Assembly (NCBI GenBank): GCA_032717465.1
Contig: CM064715.1
Location: forward strand, 41,943,159-42,007,158
Direction of reading: 5' to 3'
DNA length: 64,000 nucleotides
DNA from: Coenobita brevimanus
Lineage: Eukaryota > Arthropoda > Malacostraca > Decapoda > Coenobitidae
Below, piece after piece: positions 38,447-44,400 of the stretch. The position numbers and the translations under genes are program-made. Below the pieces are notes generated by a model. It ran no database searches. It was not told the origin of the DNA and saw only the letters and a program-made list of their open reading frames with translations. Numbering within the stretch: position 1 is the stretch's first letter; every line of letters starts with the position of its first letter.

Positions 38447-41383
38447 AAAGAAGGCACATTTGTATTCTTGGAAGCCATCATGATGCTATAAACCAAGGCT
38501 GAGGGGCAACAAAGTTTACAAATAATGTAATAAGTGAAGCATGGAGACCACTCAGGGCACGTCCGTTACGGAGAAAGATCCGGGCTGAACTGAGCAGCAT
38601 GGCGCAGAGACATTGTTTGGAGGGAATTCCCCGCACAGGAACCCTTGTTCGGACTCGTGTCGCTTAAATCGTATTTCTATCTGAATTAAAATCATTTGTC
38701 CAGCGGTCAAAAAGATCCAAATTATCCGATATCCGAGTTATGGGGTTCGAATTAGAGGGGGTTTACCGAAATTAATACTTTGGCAGTACCTGTTGTGAAA
38801 TATTTAGGACCCAGACTGGATGCTATTATGTCTGGGGATGAAATAATTAGGGATCTGCCGATGGTATCAGTATTGGCAGTATCTGCCTTTTTCTGTAGTA
38901 TCGGTATCGGTATCAGCAAGGTAAAAATATGGCCGATATTCTGATACTTTTCTTTGCCTTTTATTTCTTATTCACACAAGCAGATTATCAACTTAGCAAA
39001 ATATTTTATTAGTCCAACTTCCTAAGGTCATAATTGCCACTTGGTACTTGAGAACTAAGTCAACTAATTAAGATCATGGATACTGAATTACACTACTGAC
39101 CTCAGCTCCGTATTGCATGAGAAGTTGCACTCTTAGGGTCACTACTCTCCATGTGCTCAACATACAGGTGGATGCTGGGTAAAAGTTCACAAACTATAGA
39201 TACTATTTCAATTTCAGCTCTATGAGTCTATGACTTTCCTTGTCTTCTTTTTTTTTTTTTTTTAACTGTCAGTACCATGCAATTATAGGCCTATAGTTAC
39301 TTCCAGCTTCCCCTATTTCTAATATTAAAATACAAGTAATTCTATACTTTTATAATATAAGCTTACAGAAGTTACAGATTAAACACAGGGTAATCAGAAT
39401 AAAAAAGTATCGGTATTGGTATCGGCAAAGCATCGGCCATTTGTTAGTATCAGAGTATCGGCATCGGTTGAAAAGTGGGTATCGGTATCAGTATCGGCCA
39501 ACATCTCGGTATTAGCACATCTCTAGAAATAATGGAATCAATAGTAAAAAAGTCTACCAGCAGACTAAAATTCCTTTACAAACAGGCAGGAAGTTTGCCA
39601 ACAGTAACAAGGAAGACCCTGTGTTGGGCACTCGTACAATGTCGCACAGAGTATGTGATATTAGCATGGGACTCTGCCCTCACCAAAAAATCAAAACAGA
39701 CGCCCCAAGTCCTTCAAAACAAAATATACTGAATTTAGAACCTATATCACATGTAGGCTATCATGAACTAAAAGAACTTGGAATATTATGGGTAGCAGAC
39801 AGGGCAAAGCAACTGAGACTACACAATACTGTACCTACAAAATCTATATGATGTTGCACCTGAATATCTACAAGAAAATTTTGTAAAATCTAAGGCTTGT
39901 GCTAGCCATAATACGAGAGGCAGAATGTTAAATTTTGATGTACCAAGCATTAAAGGTCAAGAAGTGTGTACATTCTTCTATGTGGCAACCAAAGACTGGA
40001 ACAGTTTGCCTCACAGTATAAAGGCAAGCAGAAGCCTTCATTCTTTCAAGAAAAATCTGAAAAGATATCTTCAACAGGCAGCCTCTGTCAGAGATGCTTA
40101 TGTACGAGGTGCTGCCCAAAAGTTCCAGTAATTTCAACAGAGGGTGCCAACCATTTGCAGTTTTGCCTTTTGCTGCTAGGAGAAGTCAGCAGCACCCCTT
40201 GTGCAACAGTATGGTCCCAGCCATGTCTGTGAGCAGACATGTTGTTGAACTACACTTACTATTGTAACGTGGTGTGTAGGTGGTTTGGAGGTTTTGCAAT
40301 GGCGGACCAATGGCACAGCAATGGCAAGTCGATGTTGATCGTTTTCTTCAATATCCAAGGGATTGTTCACAAGGAATTCGTCCCACCTGGTCAATCTGTC
40401 AGTGGAAAGTTTTACTGTGAAGTTTTGCAGCATCTGATGGAGAACATCCATCGCAAACGTCAAGACAGTAGAGGAACAAGGACTGGGTCCTGCATCATGA
40501 CAACGTCCCCGACCACACATCAGTTGTTGTCCGGCAGTTCCTGGCTTCCATTATCAAAGCAGTCATTCCCCACCCACCCTATTTGCCTGACCTTGCCCCC
40601 TGCAACTTTTTCCTGTTTCCCAAGTTGAAATTATGACTGAAAGGGCATTGATTTTACTCGACTGTGGAGGTCCAGACAGAATCGCAGGAGGTGCTAAAGA
40701 CCATCACGTCTGAAGCCTTCCAGGGATGCATGGACTCGTGGAAAGGACGCTGGGACCACTGTATACATGCCCAAGGGGACTACTTCAAAGGCGACAGTGA
40801 GAACTAGGAGGTAAGGTAACTTACTGTCCTACAATAATCAAATTACTGGAACTTTTGGGTACCAGCTTGTATTTTTTTACTACCAAACACTTCAGAGTCA
40901 TTGTCAGTTTTAAGTATATTACTGACAAACTGATATTCTATATTTATTATATTCTTGTGTTTGTAAATTAATATAACTTAAGCTGATATTACCTTTGGAA
41001 TAAGACTAAATACTCCTCCTTGCCCCCAGCTGATCCTGATCCCAAAAGAAGGACCCTAATGGAACTATGCCACACAGGCCTCATGGGGTTATTCTTGGTT
41101 GGTTTCAAGCATGGCTGGTACTTTTAAACACTTGTTCAATGCTTAATGTGCCACTCTGATTGTACTGTATATGCCAAACTGAATAAAATTATTATTAGAT
41201 TAACACCATAAAAATTAGAAAAATATGGAAAGCAACCTTCAGCAATAAAAAGTGAACTGCTAAGGTCTTTCTAATGCTTAAACTAAACCATACATTTCCA
41301 GTCCAGTCCAGCAGAAGGCGTGAGATAAGTCTTTATAATGGCTCTCACTTTCTCGTGTTTATTTATTTTTCTTAAATAGTTTC

Positions 41384-41419
<36 letters not shown>

Positions 41420-44400
41420 TTAACTACAGCATTTTATATACATCTTTTCTTTTCCGTTTCCATCTTCGTTCTGTACTTCATGGATAATGGCTATTTTTTA
41501 CTTTATTTGTTATATTTTCTAATGTAATTCTTGGCTTATGTTGTTTCTTTTTGCCCAGATTCTACTGATGAAGTCCTTCCTGATTTCAGTTTCTTCATAC
41601 TGTAATTTGATATATCAAATGCTAGCATGTTTGCTATTCTGTCTTCTTTGTTTTTTTTTTAATGTTCTGTATGAATTGAAAATTTCGTCCTACATCATTG
41701 TATTCAGTACAGTCCAGTAGGAAGTGTTCTAGTGTTTCTAAGTTGCAGCATGGACATTCCTCTCTTTTTCTCTGAAATCTATTTTTTGATTTAAAGTGAG
41801 TAAGTTTGTTCTAGCTCTTACAAGTATTTTGGTACCTATCATGCTGTCAACCCAGCTTTCCTCTTTTATGTTATTCTTGTACTTTTTACATATATTAAGT
41901 GTTGATTTTGTTTATGTTTCTGTTCTCCACTTTGCTGTGTCCCATTCCTTTATTCTATTCACAATATTCTCTTTGGTCATTCTACTTGTCAGTTATATTT
42001 ATATTTAGCTAGTTCATTCATATATCATTTTAGTGTTTTTATCCATTTTGTTTCTTCATTTTCAAATTCTTTTATAAACATTTCCCTAACAAGTTCATTT
42101 CTGTCCTCTTTTCTTAAGTACTCACTTGGTTGGCTACCCCATTACAATTTAACAGTATGGTTCAGTATGAATCCATTTTTCAAGAAATAGGGCAGCCCAT
42201 ACCTGCTGGCACACCAGCCCCATTTCCAGTACACATCATCATCAGGATAGACCGTACTATGAATCGTATTCAATATAATCGAACAAGATGTGACCTAGTT
42301 GTGAGTGGAGGGACTTTTTAAATGATACAACTGAGTCAGTGCTAACAGCATCACCTGACAGAGAATTCCAGAGGTCTATACGTCTAATACTGAAAAACCT
42401 GCGTCTACACTCGGCTGAAGTCCGGGGCTTGGCCACCTTGACTTTATGGTCCCTGGTGTGAGTTAATGAAGAAAGAGAAAGCTCAGGCAGTGCAATCAGG
42501 GACTGGTGATGGATGATTTTCCAACATTTAATAAGGTCAGCTCTGATCAGTCTCCCTTTTACAGAATAGAGGTCCAGGTTTTTCAGACATTCAGCATAAC
42601 TGAGTTCGGACAGGCCACTGATTTGGTTAGTCCATCTGCGCTGTACGGACTCCAGGAGCCCCAGGTCACCGTGGCAGCCTGTATTTCATACAGTGGAGCC
42701 AACTCCAGGATAGGTCTGATGTGGGATTTGAACAAAGTCAACATAAAAAGCATGCTTTGTAAAATGTAATTTAATTTTCCTGTCTCTAGCTCCACTTGAA
42801 GCAGCTCCAATCTCTCCTCTTAAGGCACAATTTGCTGTATATGTGGAAACTTGTAATACTGCCCTATATACTGAGTTTTCAGTATTCTGTAGTTTTGTTA
42901 CTTCCTCTTCTGTAAAGTCTACTACCTCTTCTGCATACAGTATTGTTGCCAGTGCTAGCCCTTTCCAATAACTTTTTCCTATCATAAGCCTGTTGCAACA
43001 TCTTGCAACAACATTGTACGTCATATTTGCTAATGGATTTGCTTTGTTTAATCTTTGCCTTTTATACTCTGTAAAGCAGTTTTTCTTGCTTGTGATAATG
43101 ACTCCTAAATAGGTGATGGATTCACATATTTGGATGTTTTCAATGCTCGGTGATTGTTCCTTGTTATTGTATATAATTATTTTACTTTTCTCTTTATTTA
43201 TCTTCAATCCATAACTCTCTGCTACCTCCTGAATAAATCTAATGCTCTCCCCTGCTTCCTCCACTGAATGAGACAACATTAGTCCGTCATCAATATATTT
43301 TTGGTTCTCTGAAATATTCATTCCTGAATCCTACATCTGCTGCTTCTAGTCTATTTATTATTTCATATGTTATTAATAGGAACAAGAGCGTTGATGCATT
43401 ACAGTCTTGCTTGATGCCATTTGCCATGCCAATGGTGGTTTGCTTTGTCCCATTTAGATATGTCTGTTTTATCATCTGTATATACTGTTGTATTTGCCTT
43501 CTTAGTGTAACTGGTAAAATACAGTATATGGTAGAATACTCATTGATAGGGTTAGGCATATGACAGAGGAGCTAGTTGGAGAAGAACAAGGGGGATTTAG
43601 GATGGGAAAAGGGTGTGTAGATCAGATATTTGTTTTAAGATGTTTTAGTGTATACTGCCTTCATGGACTTGGAGAAAGCTTATGACAGAATAGATGGGCA
43701 AGGTACAGTAAAAGTCCAATTCTTCGGCGTCCAATTCCCCGGCAAATCTGACATTTCGGCAGTTTTGAGAAATAGTCCCATTTACAAAAATCTCTGATCG
43801 TTCGGCAGATTTTCCGATTTTTTTCGTCAGTCTTGAAATTCTCCATGAGGCTTGCCAGCTAGCTACCCGCCTTTACCCGCCTTAGTGAGTGAGATGGTGG
43901 AAGTGATGGAACGAGTCTACCACTGCCATGAAGTATGTTCACTAATTTCTTTATTTTTCATATTCATGTATAGTACTGTATTCATTACAGTATTGTACAG
44001 TATCAAACAGTATACAGTACTCTCTCCAAACACATTTGTAATGATATGAGTAGTGATGATAGTGTTCACCGAAACATATAAAGTACTGAGTGGGTAGGGT
44101 TTTTGATAATAATACAGTAAGACCTCACTATAATGGACTAATTGGGGCCAAAACCATTCCGAAAAATACGAAATTCCAATAAAAGCAACATCCGGACTTC
44201 CCCCTGCTAACCCAGACTTTTTCCGATATATCAGACATTAGTCCGGATCGCAAGAATGGTTTTTAAACTGTTTAGACTAGCACTGCAGTACTGTACTGTG
44301 TTATATCTTCACTACATTAATCAAATGGTATAATATATATAATAATACTGTACTGTACACTGAAAAACATGTCTTTTATTTACCAGTATCTTATTGCGGT

